A stretch of DNA of 41,528 bases from Bacteroidales bacterium (lineage in GTDB: Bacteria; Bacteroidota; Bacteroidia; Bacteroidales; UBA932): the NCBI GenBank assembly GCA_017398335.1, contig JAFQGK010000068.1, positions 1 through 41,528 on the forward strand, given 5' to 3'. Below the pieces are notes generated by a model. The model made no database searches and was not told where the DNA came from. It was given only the letters and a program-made list of their open reading frames with translations. Each line of letters begins with the position of its first letter. Positions within the stretch are counted from its first letter, which is position 1. Positions 1 to 8,810 of the stretch are shown here, one piece after another. The translations under genes and the position numbers were made by a program.

Positions 1-600
1 GAGAGGAGGAAGTGCATGGTACCATATCGTCATTGCCGGCTTGACCGGCAATCTGAGATGCCCGATCGGAGTCGGGCATGACGAGGGGAAAAGTGAGATG
101 CCCGATCGGAGTCGGGCATGACAATGAGATGGTCGGGCATGACAAGGAAGAGAAGGTCGAGCATGACGAGAGAGGAGGAAGTGCATGGTACCATATCGTC
201 ATTGCCGGCTTGACCGGCAATCTGGAAGGGAAGAGATGCCCGATCGGTGTCGGGCATGACGAGGAAAGAGGGTCGGGCATGACGGAGAAGAGGAAAGGGC
301 ATGGTACTATATCGTCATTGCCGGCTTGACCGGCAATCTGGAGGGGGAGAGATGCCCGATCGGTGTCGAGCATGACAATAAGACGGTCGGGCATGACGGA
401 GGAGAAGGAAGTGCATGGCACCATATCGTCATTGCCGGCTTGACCGGCAATCTGGAGGGGGAGAGATGCCCGATCGGAGTCGGGCATGACGAGGGGAAAA
501 GTGAGATGCCCGATCGGAGTCGGGCATGACAATGAGACGGTCGGGCATGACGAGGAAAGAGGGTCAGGCATGACGAGAGAGGAGGAAGGGCATGACGGGG
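1..600. repeat. Array of two interleaved palindromic repeat families
   Basis: No gene is present here. Family A is a 27-base unit (CGTCATTGCCGG...CCGGCAATCT) at 28-54, 197-223, 313-339 and 427-453. Family B is a 26-base unit (GATGCCCGATCGG...GGGCATGAC) at 57-82, 97-122, 235-260, 351-376, 465-490 and 505-530. Half units of B (GGTCGGGCATGAC and close variants) occur at 131-143, 155-167, 271-283, 385-397 and 539-551. Spacers are purine rich (GAGGAGGAAG type). Larger blocks are duplicated: 1-54 recurs at 170-223, and 57-143 recurs at 465-551 with one difference. The array touches the left edge and probably continues. Open frames across it are by-products of the repeats. Confidence 0.9.
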
Positions 601-602
601 GA

Positions 603-639
603 GAAAAAGGATTCCCCGAAAGGGGGGCTTTCGGGGAAT
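603..639 (-). terminator. Intrinsic terminator of the fimbrial operon
   Basis: A perfect 12-bp stem (ATTCCCCGAAAG at 611-622 against 628-639) with a 5-base loop. Read on the minus strand it is followed by CCTTTTTCTC. It lies 23 bases beyond the stop codon of the last fimbrial gene, so it fits as the end of that operon. Confidence 0.8.
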
Positions 640-662
640 GGGTATTGTATGATGTGATGTGT

Positions 663-3434
663 TTATTGCTTTCTTACGCAACGGACGCGGGCCATATCAT
701 TGCGGGCCTTATTACCATCTTCTCTAGTGATACTTCCAATTTCTTTGTTGTTTTCAGTTCCCTCGTATGTGGTAACTTTCGTATTTGCATTGTAAAACGA
801 ATAATATCCATCAGTTCCACTAGGGCTAGATTTATATCCACCATTTTCGTATAAAACCTTTGTGGCGCGCGCTGATCCAATGTTATTCCTATCTGATTGT
901 GCTTCTGCAGTTCCTGCAGCATATTTGCCATCATCGTCACGATAGTAATCTCCATAATAGTCAATTCTTAAAGAAGATCGATAGTAGGCATAGTTAGGTA
1001 GATAAGCAGGTTGGCATGACCAATAGTATTTATTCTGAAAATCTAAAAATCGAGAATAAGTATAATATGTTCCATTCTCGGATGTATAGGTACTCATTAC
1101 AATTTCCTCCATCTCATCGATAGCAGGAAGATACCATCTATAATCACTAATCACATTTCCATTTGCCAATCGCTTATTCTTGTTATAGCAATATTCAATT
1201 GCAGACTTCGGTTGTTTGTTTAATGGTAGTATTGTGATATCATTATCCGGGTTTGTGTCTTTATTTGCCGCACTTTGGTTCGGCACAGTTCCGTTTACCT
1301 GCTTTATAATTTCATCGCAGAAATCCCAACCAGCATGATCATGAATTGTTGCCAAGGTTTGATTTAATTTTTCAGCATCGTGTGACCTAATATAATAATC
1401 ATAGTATGCAGGTGTATTACCTTTAACTATATTAATAATGTAGTCAATGATATCCAAGCCTAAATAAGACTCAAAAAATAGTGCATCGTGGTCAAAGGAT
1501 AATGTAGTACCATATAATCCCCATTCCATTCCTTCTTCCTGAGTTTCTCCAAAGATGTCTTCGGAGTCAAAGTTGTGCAGGTATTCCTCTTCATATTCAA
1601 TATGGTATGTTTTGCCGCTGCCGCTGTTAGAAACATTAAACAACTTACGCTGTATGATAGCATAGTTGACTTGCGGAAACTCCTCACTGTTTACCTCTGA
1701 AAAGGTACCATTATTAAGATTTCCATATGTCATCCTTATGACGCCTGAGCGAGTGCCGTCTCCGACCTCAGTACATTCATCAACATAAAGCCAGACACAT
1801 TCACCGTTCTCATCAAGCGGAACGATAGCTTGTGTACTATCATTCAACGGATAATCATATGTACCTGCATTTGCTCCGGTTATAAGATTATGCGTAAAGT
1901 ATCTACGTTTACCTTTCGGTGCATAATTACCATCAGTGCAATCATCTGCAGTAATATAGATAGGAACACCATCAGTAGCAGCATTTGACGGATATTGTCC
2001 GTCCTCGTTACCATCTCCAAAACTACGTTCAACACGCATCCATGTAGTAGTAGAAGGATTCAACACTTCAACCTTCATGGCATTCGGCAAGTTATCTCCT
2101 GCATAATTACTCTTCTTGATACGTATAGGACGAATTTCGTAGTGTGAATCAAGAAGCACCTCACGACGAAGTGATACGATTGAAGGCTGCGTATGTTCTA
2201 CATTCACGCGGTGGTCCAGTGATATGTAATTATCCTTGTTGTCGCTAGAGTTAAGGATACCTTTGATAGTAATGTAGTTGCTGTATTCGCAATTTCTTAC
2301 AATGTTGAAATCACTGAAATTATCTTTTCCAAGATGGATGGTGTAATCAACGTTAACAGAATGGTTCTGGTGATCACGGAATTCTCCTTTCAGAACTATG
2401 TGTGTTGCTTTCTGGTTTTCGCCTAAAAGTTTTCCTTTATAGCGTTGACAATATTTCTCATCTTCGTTACGGATACCATCTTCATCTTTATCGATAGTTT
2501 TATCATAAGAACCTTTAAAAGGATATTCAAAACTTGCAGTATCTTTGTCCGATACCAATAAATTCTCCGGAAGATAGAAGGAGAATTTTATCGTGTTGGA
2601 TCCAGAAGCAACAGGGTTACCAGCGTCAACTGTGATCGGATCAAGAACACCTATCGCATCATCTGTATCAGCATTAGTAGAGTTCTTGAAATCCAAGGAG
2701 TTCGGCACGTTAACAATCTTATAATTCTTCAATGTAAACTGTGGAGCAAAGCTATCCTGAATAGTCTGATCTGGACGAACCTCTATTTCAAAGTTTATCT
2801 TAGCATACAGGGCTTTGATAGGAATATTGAGAGTACTAGCCGCTTCGCCATTTACAGTCGGTGGCTCATCTCCAATGGTAGGGGACATAACAAATGTCTT
2901 TCCATCCTTATCAATGATAGTGCTGAAAGTGTCACCTAAACTGCCAAGCATTGGGAAACCATTTTTAGGAATATTCAAGTTCTCTACTTCAATAGATTCA
3001 GATAGGAGTGTTTCCAGAGATAGTTTTGTAATATCATAACCTTCATCCGGATCATACGTCTTCATATTCGGAATATTAGCGAAGACGTAGATAGCATATT
3101 CTTGTCCGGTTTCATATTTGCTATTACTTCTATCAACAGTGAAAAGAAGCTGGGTCGCGTTCTCATGGTATTCATAGTGTACGCAACTGTCTGCCACAGC
3201 AGCAACTTCATTTACTCTAAAAATAGCCATAGCAAAGGAAGTTATATGGACTTCATCTTCATTCTTAGCTGAGCGTGTAGCAACCTCATAGTCATCGAAT
3301 CGGGTTATATGGCCTATAACGGTAATCTCATCTGAACCATTGACCTCTTCAGAAGGGAATTCCAGATAGTCAACAGCGCAAGATGAGGCTAGAAACAATA
3401 TTAAGCCGATTGCTAAAATGCGTATATATTTCAT
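663..3434 (-). CDS. Large fimbrial tip-like lipoprotein (DUF4906 type)
   Basis: A 923-residue predicted lipoprotein, last gene of the fimbrial operon. A signal peptide ends in a lipobox, LASSC, with Cys19. The middle part is beta-rich and resembles the DUF4906 group found at the ends of Bacteroidales fimbrial operons. The last ~170 residues carry WYLPAIDEMEEIV, a YYWSC segment and a closing MARVRCVRKQ, a pattern of the C-type-lectin-like DUF1566/Fib_succ_major proteins; this suggests a ligand-binding tip. An ATRS motif at 52-55 sits where fimbrillins are cut during maturation. It starts 9 bases after the upstream fimbrillin stop. Base composition is AT-rich like the pilin genes. The tip role rests on position, size and C-terminal pattern; the exact ligand is unknown. 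Confidence 0.75.
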   Translation of the reverse strand: MKYIRILAIGLILFLASSCAVDYLEFPSEEVNGSDEITVIGHITRFDDYEVATRSAKNEDEVHITSFAMAIFRVNEVAAVADSCVHYEYHENATQLLFTVDRSNSKYETGQEYAIYVFANIPNMKTYDPDEGYDITKLSLETLLSESIEVENLNIPKNGFPMLGSLGDTFSTIIDKDGKTFVMSPTIGDEPPTVNGEAASTLNIPIKALYAKINFEIEVRPDQTIQDSFAPQFTLKNYKIVNVPNSLDFKNSTNADTDDAIGVLDPITVDAGNPVASGSNTIKFSFYLPENLLVSDKDTASFEYPFKGSYDKTIDKDEDGIRNEDEKYCQRYKGKLLGENQKATHIVLKGEFRDHQNHSVNVDYTIHLGKDNFSDFNIVRNCEYSNYITIKGILNSSDNKDNYISLDHRVNVEHTQPSIVSLRREVLLDSHYEIRPIRIKKSNYAGDNLPNAMKVEVLNPSTTTWMRVERSFGDGNEDGQYPSNAATDGVPIYITADDCTDGNYAPKGKRRYFTHNLITGANAGTYDYPLNDSTQAIVPLDENGECVWLYVDECTEVGDGTRSGVIRMTYGNLNNGTFSEVNSEEFPQVNYAIIQRKLFNVSNSGSGKTYHIEYEEEYLHNFDSEDIFGETQEEGMEWGLYGTTLSFDHDALFFESYLGLDIIDYIINIVKGNTPAYYDYYIRSHDAEKLNQTLATIHDHAGWDFCDEIIKQVNGTVPNQSAANKDTNPDNDITILPLNKQPKSAIEYCYNKNKRLANGNVISDYRWYLPAIDEMEEIVMSTYTSENGTYYTYSRFLDFQNKYYWSCQPAYLPNYAYYRSSLRIDYYGDYYRDDDGKYAAGTAEAQSDRNNIGSARATKVLYENGGYKSSPSGTDGYYSFYNANTKVTTYEGTENNKEIGSITREDGNKARNDMARVRCVRKQ

Positions 3435-3443
3435 ATGATTTCT

Positions 3444-4532
3444 TTATTCAAATTCGTGTTTAAGATCGTCTTTATTGATCTCATCCCATTCATCTACTAC
3501 TGATATATTTATTGATACAGCATCGGAAGTAAAGGTAAATTCTATTGTATATCTTCGACCTTCCACTAATGAGCGTTCCAATGTTTTCAAGTCAACATTT
3601 ACAGACTCCTCATTACCAATATATACATACTCCTCATTGTCATTCTTGTATTTCTTTTTATACTTCAATGACAACGTGCCCTCAAGAAAATTGGATTGGG
3701 GAACAAGTATTAGGGATGTCGCATTCTCGCCTGTATCAGTTGTTAGCAGTCTTAAAGTTGTGTCATCGGTACTATTAGGCTCGATGTCTGTTGCAGACTC
3801 AGAGGCTACAATTTCGTAATTAAGAGTCTGAGAATCTGCTCCTATAGTAGCCGAACCATCAAGATAGATTTTTGCAGAAGTGTAGGTCTTTACCTGCATT
3901 TCGAGACCAGTAATTTCGATTGTCACAATACGTGACTCTTCTGTCTCTCCGTTTGTGATTTTCTGCACATAGTAGTTACGGGCTCCAATATCAATCGCAG
4001 ACAAACGGTGACGCATATTCAAACGAACATCTGGTGATACATCAATATTGGTGTTAATGACACTCGCAGTCATAATATCAATCAGGTCGCTAGGATGAAC
4101 AGTATAGGTTATATATGGAATACCTTCTTTTACTGTTCCATCATCAAATATCTTGATATAATTGCTATCGCTTGGATAATAACCAAAGAATGAATATGTA
4201 TTACCTGTCCATGCCTTTGTTGGACTATATGTATATATACCGTCAGAGTGGGTTACAAGCTGTGGAGTAGATTGAAATACATTTGGTGTAGCCCTACTTG
4301 ATGCTGCTTCCCATGTACCAGGATACTGATATCCGAGAACGTTAAAGTTTGCATCAAGATAGTCTTTCAGGAACAGAGCGCCACGGGTAGAAATTCCCGA
4401 GTCAAATCTGATATAGCTCCTGTCTGTATTTATATCAATCTCGCCGCTCTCATCTGAAATTGCACTTTTGGTGCAACCAAGCAGAAGAACAGCAAAGAAT
4501 ATAAGTCCCAGAATTTTATAATATACCTTCAT
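3444..4532 (-). CDS. Fimbrillin family lipoprotein (Mfa_like_1)
   Basis: A 362-residue pilus subunit of the FimA/Mfa1 superfamily. The signal peptide ends in LLLGC with Cys20 as the lipidated residue. STRGA at 48-52 is a candidate arginine processing site after which the first strand would be removed so that subunits polymerise by strand exchange. The family hallmark around residues 170-180, LNMRHRLSAIDI, is present. C-terminal residues VSINISVVDEWDEI match the usual last-strand region of fimbrillins (a W-x-E ending). It lies 8 bases after the preceding fimbrillin and 9 bases before the tip gene. Its place after the likely major subunit suggests a minor shaft or adaptor subunit; that role is inferred from order. 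Confidence 0.8.
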   Translation of the reverse strand: MKVYYKILGLIFFAVLLLGCTKSAISDESGEIDINTDRSYIRFDSGISTRGALFLKDYLDANFNVLGYQYPGTWEAASSRATPNVFQSTPQLVTHSDGIYTYSPTKAWTGNTYSFFGYYPSDSNYIKIFDDGTVKEGIPYITYTVHPSDLIDIMTASVINTNIDVSPDVRLNMRHRLSAIDIGARNYYVQKITNGETEESRIVTIEITGLEMQVKTYTSAKIYLDGSATIGADSQTLNYEIVASESATDIEPNSTDDTTLRLLTTDTGENATSLILVPQSNFLEGTLSLKYKKKYKNDNEEYVYIGNEESVNVDLKTLERSLVEGRRYTIEFTFTSDAVSINISVVDEWDEINKDDLKHEFE

Positions 4533-4540
4533 TATATCAA

Positions 4541-5599
4541 CTATTTAATGATAATTGTACCACCGGTTTGAGGTGCACCCCATGACTCGACTGTTGGTGC
4601 CAAAAACCTGATGTTTGTAGGTTTTGCAATTGCGAGTCTATATGTAATTCTTTTTCCGGATTGCCACAAATCGTCTGAGGCTGGCAGGTATGCTTCTACG
4701 AAACCAGGTTTTTTTTCTGTTGATTGGGCAAGTTGGTATAGATATTCGACTCTGATTTTAACTTTATCAATTGGTATGCTTTGAGGTATCAATAGCAAAC
4801 CACCTTCTCCATTATCACCCCATACGGATATTTCACCGAGTGATCTTAGTGTATTAGAACCATCATATGCTCTCTCGTAAGAATAATTATTAGCATTCTC
4901 ATAGTTCCAATTTTGATAAATTTGATCATCGTTTGGCAGAATAACATACTCACCATTTGTGCTTATACCGCTAAGAGCAACCTTAGTTATATAATAGTCA
5001 TTGTTCGGGTCTCCTACCTCTTCTCTCGTATCCTGACTTATCTTTAAATTTACCTTGGTGAGCATATGGCGCATATTCAAGGTTACAGTCCTGGACCATT
5101 CTGTAGACGTATTAACGTATGTAGCAGCAGTCAGGATATCAACTCCTGTATGTGTTGAAGCCTCTTCATTGTACGTATCTACATCAAGAGAATATCCTAT
5201 TCGAGTTATATTATCTTGAATTGCTTCGAATTTCTGGAAAGAACCAATTCCACTTCCACCCTGGTTATAAGGATATGAAGCGATGAAGTAGAAATGATAA
5301 TTCTCAAACCAGTATCTGGTGTTGTCATATACCCAGTTTGTGTGGGCCTCATCAGTAGGGTAGACCCTTTCGTTATCAAGTATGGAGATGTAATCAGAGG
5401 TCTCGCCATCCTTAGTCATGGCTGCCCACACTCCTATCTGCTCGATGTCTTCGATTCCATTAACAGCTTTAGTCGCAACATTGCTGAATGTAATCTCTTC
5501 ACCACCTTCGGGCAGGACAGGGACATCCTCATTTTTGCTGCAGGAGAATGCTGCAAAAATCGAAGCTATGAGTAGTAAACTATTGATTCTTATGTTCAT
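4541..5599 (-). CDS. Fimbrillin family lipoprotein (Mfa_like_1)
   Basis: A 352-residue fimbrillin paralogue. The lipobox is AAFSC with Cys20. The first strand region reads EEITFSNVATKAV, giving a Thr-Lys-Ala motif at 43-45 that matches the processing position of its two paralogues. The hallmark LNMRHMLTKVNLKI follows in the middle of the chain, and VESWGAPQTGG is the usual C-terminal strand region. It is separated from the first fimbrillin gene by 97 bases that hold a GC-rich hairpin, unlike the other junctions of this operon, so its expression may be lower than that of the upstream pilin. It is probably an accessory pilus subunit. Confidence 0.8.
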   Translation of the reverse strand: MNIRINSLLLIASIFAAFSCSKNEDVPVLPEGGEEITFSNVATKAVNGIEDIEQIGVWAAMTKDGETSDYISILDNERVYPTDEAHTNWVYDNTRYWFENYHFYFIASYPYNQGGSGIGSFQKFEAIQDNITRIGYSLDVDTYNEEASTHTGVDILTAATYVNTSTEWSRTVTLNMRHMLTKVNLKISQDTREEVGDPNNDYYITKVALSGISTNGEYVILPNDDQIYQNWNYENANNYSYERAYDGSNTLRSLGEISVWGDNGEGGLLLIPQSIPIDKVKIRVEYLYQLAQSTEKKPGFVEAYLPASDDLWQSGKRITYRLAIAKPTNIRFLAPTVESWGAPQTGGTIIIK

Positions 5600-5629
5600 A
5601 AGCGATCTATTCTGTTATTTTATTGGTGA

Positions 5630-5655
5630 CCGGGTGGGCGGTCAGGCCCGCCCGG
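5630..5655 (-). other. GC-rich intergenic hairpin between pilin genes
   Basis: CCGGGTGGGC at 5630-5639 pairs with GCCCGCCCGG at 5646-5655 (10 bp, one G-T pair, 6-base loop). On the minus strand it is followed by an A-rich, not T-rich, sequence, so it is not a standard terminator. It lies just after the first fimbrillin gene and could protect the upstream message or slow read-through. Confidence 0.6.
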
Positions 5656-5696
5656 CCTATTGGTTGATGTATTGCTACATCCTGGTTGCTATTAAA

Positions 5697-6734
5697 TTAG
5701 GCAGCTGGTTCTTCAGTACCCTCTTCTGGAGTAGCAGGATTAATAGGTACTTCAGTTTCTGCTCCCCATTCATCAATTTCAACTGAGAATGAGATAGCAT
5801 CAAGAGATATTTCAAAGACATATTTATAAGCTTTTCCTGCTTCATAAGTTATACCTGTAAGAGGGAAAACTTTTTCATTTGTGATTGTTTCAGTTTTATC
5901 ACCATTTGTTGTCTGAATTTCATATGTAATGTTGATATTTGCAGGGACATTTCCATCAGGAATCAACATAATATATGAGTCATTATTGTTTAGTTTTTCA
6001 CCATTAGTAATAATATCATTTGTATATCCAAAGTTAGTTCCAGTAAGAGTATAAGCCTGTGTTGGAGATTTTAGTACCTGTGCATCTCCTTCTCCTTCTC
6101 TATCTGCAACAACAGCTGGGTTTGTAGCAGTCATATCTACTTTACCAGAAGAAGCAAATGATCCATTGAGGGTGACATTCTTGAGTACCACTTTATTAGC
6201 TTCATCAGTTGGAAGCTGTTTTGCATTAATCTGGAATCCAATACGTGAAAGGAGATGTTTGAAGTGTAATGTAACTACATCACCGTTCATTCCTGGCTGA
6301 GGATCAGATACGATGAGGTCTGTCTGCTTCGTTACATCATCGGCAGGCACTGTGAAAGTAAGTGTTGCATTTTCAACGCTTGCATTATCGACTGGTACCC
6401 AAGCAACGAAGTCAATAGCTTGGTCTTCTGCAGGCCAATATCTAACAGGAGTATAGGTCCATGTAGTAGATTCAGCACTTTCTCTTGTAACGGCCTGATT
6501 TGTCATGAAATTTGATACAAATGTCTTGTTTTCTGCATTCACTTTATAAAGGAATGCATTAACATTTACAGAGGTTACACCTGTTACTACCGATGCTTTA
6601 GTTTGTGCATCTTTGCCAATGTAGCTTTCAAATGAAATAGCCTTGTTCATCACTGATGAATCAACGACCTCGCTCTTTGAGCAAGCTGTCAATGCAGCTG
6701 CTGCAGCGATTGCAAGAAAAATTACTTTTTTCAT
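5697..6734 (-). CDS. Probable major fimbrillin (Mfa_like_1 lipoprotein)
   Basis: A 345-residue fimbrillin. I use the ATG at 6734 because it opens directly on a lipoprotein signal peptide, MKKVIFLAIAAAAALTAC (Cys18); the frame is open 20 codons further upstream, but that stretch runs into the previous gene and is not signal-like. TKAS at 45-48 lies in the same place as the TKA/TRG motifs of the other two fimbrillins. LHFKHLLSRIGFQI is the family hallmark, and the chain ends in FSVEIDEWGAETEVPI plus a short Pro/Glu tail. It is the first of three fimbrillin genes and is followed by a strong hairpin, the arrangement expected for the abundant shaft subunit. The major-subunit role is inference. Confidence 0.8.
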   Translation of the reverse strand: MKKVIFLAIAAAAALTACSKSEVVDSSVMNKAISFESYIGKDAQTKASVVTGVTSVNVNAFLYKVNAENKTFVSNFMTNQAVTRESAESTTWTYTPVRYWPAEDQAIDFVAWVPVDNASVENATLTFTVPADDVTKQTDLIVSDPQPGMNGDVVTLHFKHLLSRIGFQINAKQLPTDEANKVVLKNVTLNGSFASSGKVDMTATNPAVVADREGEGDAQVLKSPTQAYTLTGTNFGYTNDIITNGEKLNNNDSYIMLIPDGNVPANINITYEIQTTNGDKTETITNEKVFPLTGITYEAGKAYKYVFEISLDAISFSVEIDEWGAETEVPINPATPEEGTEEPAA

Positions 6735-6787
6735 GATTTGTTTGTTTAAAAGTGTTAATAAATGATTGTTGATTTGTTTGTGTTTTC

Positions 6788-8791
6788 TTACCAATATATT
6801 ACTTCTTCCTCTTCCTTGAAGAGTCCGTATTGCTTGATGAGTACCGAGATCTCAGGGTCGAGGTTACCTCTATGCCTGTACATCGGTTCCTGTTCCACAG
6901 ACAGCATATAACATTCGACAGCCTTCTGCACCTCTCCGATTCGTGAATAGAGGATTCCGAGGAGGTAGTTGACAGGTGCTGTCTTTTCCATAGGCTCAAG
7001 GATCTGGAGGGCGCTGAGGTTCCTGTCCTTGCCGATGTATGCCACTGCGGTGTTGTAGTCGTTGTAAGGGGCGAGCATTGAGATGGCTGTGTCGTAGTCC
7101 ATGTCCTTAAGTGCCCAGACTCCCTTGGTGTAGGTGCTGTCGACGACAGTCGTATGCACCGTATCCTTGACCATACCCTTTCTGTGGAGGAAGAAGTTGA
7201 ACTTCACCGTCCTGAGCTTAGGGTAGATGTTCTTCTTCATGTGAGGGTACCACGAGTAGTTCTTCAGCTTGGCTTCGCGTGCGTCTGGCTTGTGCTTGTC
7301 GTGGTGGTCGAAGTATTCGTTCTTCTGGTCGTCGGTCATGACGGTGTCTCTCCTGATGTATTCCGCGAGGTCCTCCCAGTTCTCAGGTGTGCTTCTCGGG
7401 GTGAGTCTGATGTCAGGCATCTTCTCCTGTGCGACTATGGTCTCGTCCATGTCGTCACCGACTACCATAGAGAATCCCTTCTCTCTTTCGAGGCTGTCCT
7501 TGTAGTGCTTGATGTACTTGGTGAAGTAGTTTGTCACTGAGACAGACCTGCTGTGGGCGAGTCTTGAGTTAAGGTCGTAACTTCCTTCAGGCGAAGCAGT
7601 TGCGTTGATGCTTATGGAGTCGAGGTCGAAGACTTCGTTCTGCATGAGGGATGCAAGGTTCTCCTTGATCCTTGCGATCTCCTTGGCATTCTCTCCGAGC
7701 TCCGGCTTGATCTCAGACTTAGCCACTTCGAAGTCGATCTTGTAGGCTGTGTTGGCCTCGGCCCTTCTTTCGATGACCTTGGTGAGGTATTTCACTATGC
7801 TTTCGTCAGCGAATGATGACATTGAGCTGATGTAGTAGACAAGAGGCTCCATCTCAGGGAGGTGGTAGATCATTTTATCCGCTTCATAAATATCACCGGC
7901 AAGAAGGATGGTGGCTTTCTTGAGCTTAGGTCTGGTCTCGATGGTCTGTACGTAGTGGTAGACGATGTCTCCCTGGTTGGTGGTCACGACGCTGTCGAGA
8001 CGGATGCCTTCAGTCACGATTGGTGCAGGGATGTATTTGTCCTGCATCTTGCCTCTCTTTCTCTTGAGCTGGTTGTTGGCCTTGCGTCTTGCCTTGTTGA
8101 TGTAGTGCTCAACGACTTCCTGCTCGTCAAGGCCATACTCGCTCTTGAAGGCAGCTTCGCTGACGAATGAGGAGTCGGTCTTGAAGGCGAAGAGTTCAGG
8201 GATGTTCCTCTGGAGGAAGAGTTCGAACTGATAGATATTGAGGAACTCCATGTCGTCCTGGATGATGCGGGAGAGGAACTTGCTGTAGCGCTCGTATCCT
8301 CTGAGCTGTGCCTCACGGTAGGCCTTACCGGTGATGAGGACTGGCTCGAGCCTTGTGCTGTCGCCAAGGACGAAGAGGTCAGGGTAGAGTCGGAACTGCC
8401 ATTTCTCGTGCATCATGCCTGCAGGGACGGTCACGAGGAATTCGAGGTCCACCTTACCGCGACGCTCTGCGAGGTTCTGGAAACGGGCAGTGACCGTAGC
8501 GGCCTGGAGGACTTCAGTTGCGACCATTTCTCCGGTCTCCTCGTCCTCGATGGCCTTCATGAGGAAGGTCTCGTTTCCTTCTGCGTCCTTGATGATGATG
8601 GTGTCCTGCACGAATTTCTGAGCCTGGATCTCAGCAGGGACGGCCGATTTCTGAGGCATGTTGAACGACACAGAATCCAGCTGTCCTTTGTTGATCTCCT
8701 TGAGTCTCTGCTTCGTGGTGCCGCAGGAACTGATGATCACCATAAGGATGATTGATGATATAAATAATATGTCCAGTCCTTTCTTTCTCAT
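6788..8791 (-). CDS. Large OmpA-like fimbrial-operon lipoprotein
   Basis: A 667-residue predicted lipoprotein (lipobox IISSC, Cys23). Residues 90-200 form a beta-rich block that resembles the DUF3868 proteins often placed here in Bacteroides fimbrial operons (inference). Residues 355-425 hold an OmpA-like segment whose core is TASPEGSYDLNSRLAHSRS (398-416). The part after 440 departs from OmpA and is charged. Residues 554-640 look like two or three TPR-like helical repeats. It may be a periplasm- or surface-facing peptidoglycan-binding scaffold for pilus export. It starts 19 bases after the DUF3575 gene and ends 53 bases before the first fimbrillin. Its GC content is visibly higher than that of the pilin genes next to it. 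Confidence 0.65.
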   Translation of the reverse strand: MRKKGLDILFISSIILMVIISSCGTTKQRLKEINKGQLDSVSFNMPQKSAVPAEIQAQKFVQDTIIIKDAEGNETFLMKAIEDEETGEMVATEVLQAATVTARFQNLAERRGKVDLEFLVTVPAGMMHEKWQFRLYPDLFVLGDSTRLEPVLITGKAYREAQLRGYERYSKFLSRIIQDDMEFLNIYQFELFLQRNIPELFAFKTDSSFVSEAAFKSEYGLDEQEVVEHYINKARRKANNQLKRKRGKMQDKYIPAPIVTEGIRLDSVVTTNQGDIVYHYVQTIETRPKLKKATILLAGDIYEADKMIYHLPEMEPLVYYISSMSSFADESIVKYLTKVIERRAEANTAYKIDFEVAKSEIKPELGENAKEIARIKENLASLMQNEVFDLDSISINATASPEGSYDLNSRLAHSRSVSVTNYFTKYIKHYKDSLEREKGFSMVVGDDMDETIVAQEKMPDIRLTPRSTPENWEDLAEYIRRDTVMTDDQKNEYFDHHDKHKPDAREAKLKNYSWYPHMKKNIYPKLRTVKFNFFLHRKGMVKDTVHTTVVDSTYTKGVWALKDMDYDTAISMLAPYNDYNTAVAYIGKDRNLSALQILEPMEKTAPVNYLLGILYSRIGEVQKAVECYMLSVEQEPMYRHRGNLDPEISVLIKQYGLFKEEEEVIYW

Positions 8792-8810
8792 TCTCTACTA
8801 TATGTCCTTA

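Noticed and set aside
1-600. CRISPR array
   Set aside because: Units are strong palindromes of two mixed families with uneven spacing (114-169 bases between A units), spacers are themselves repeated, and no cas gene is present.
78-681. Small proteins encoded by the repeat array (both strands)
   Set aside because: The frames consist of repeated RCPIGVGHD / RHARLRSGI-type peptides created by the palindromes, with no start signals or homology.
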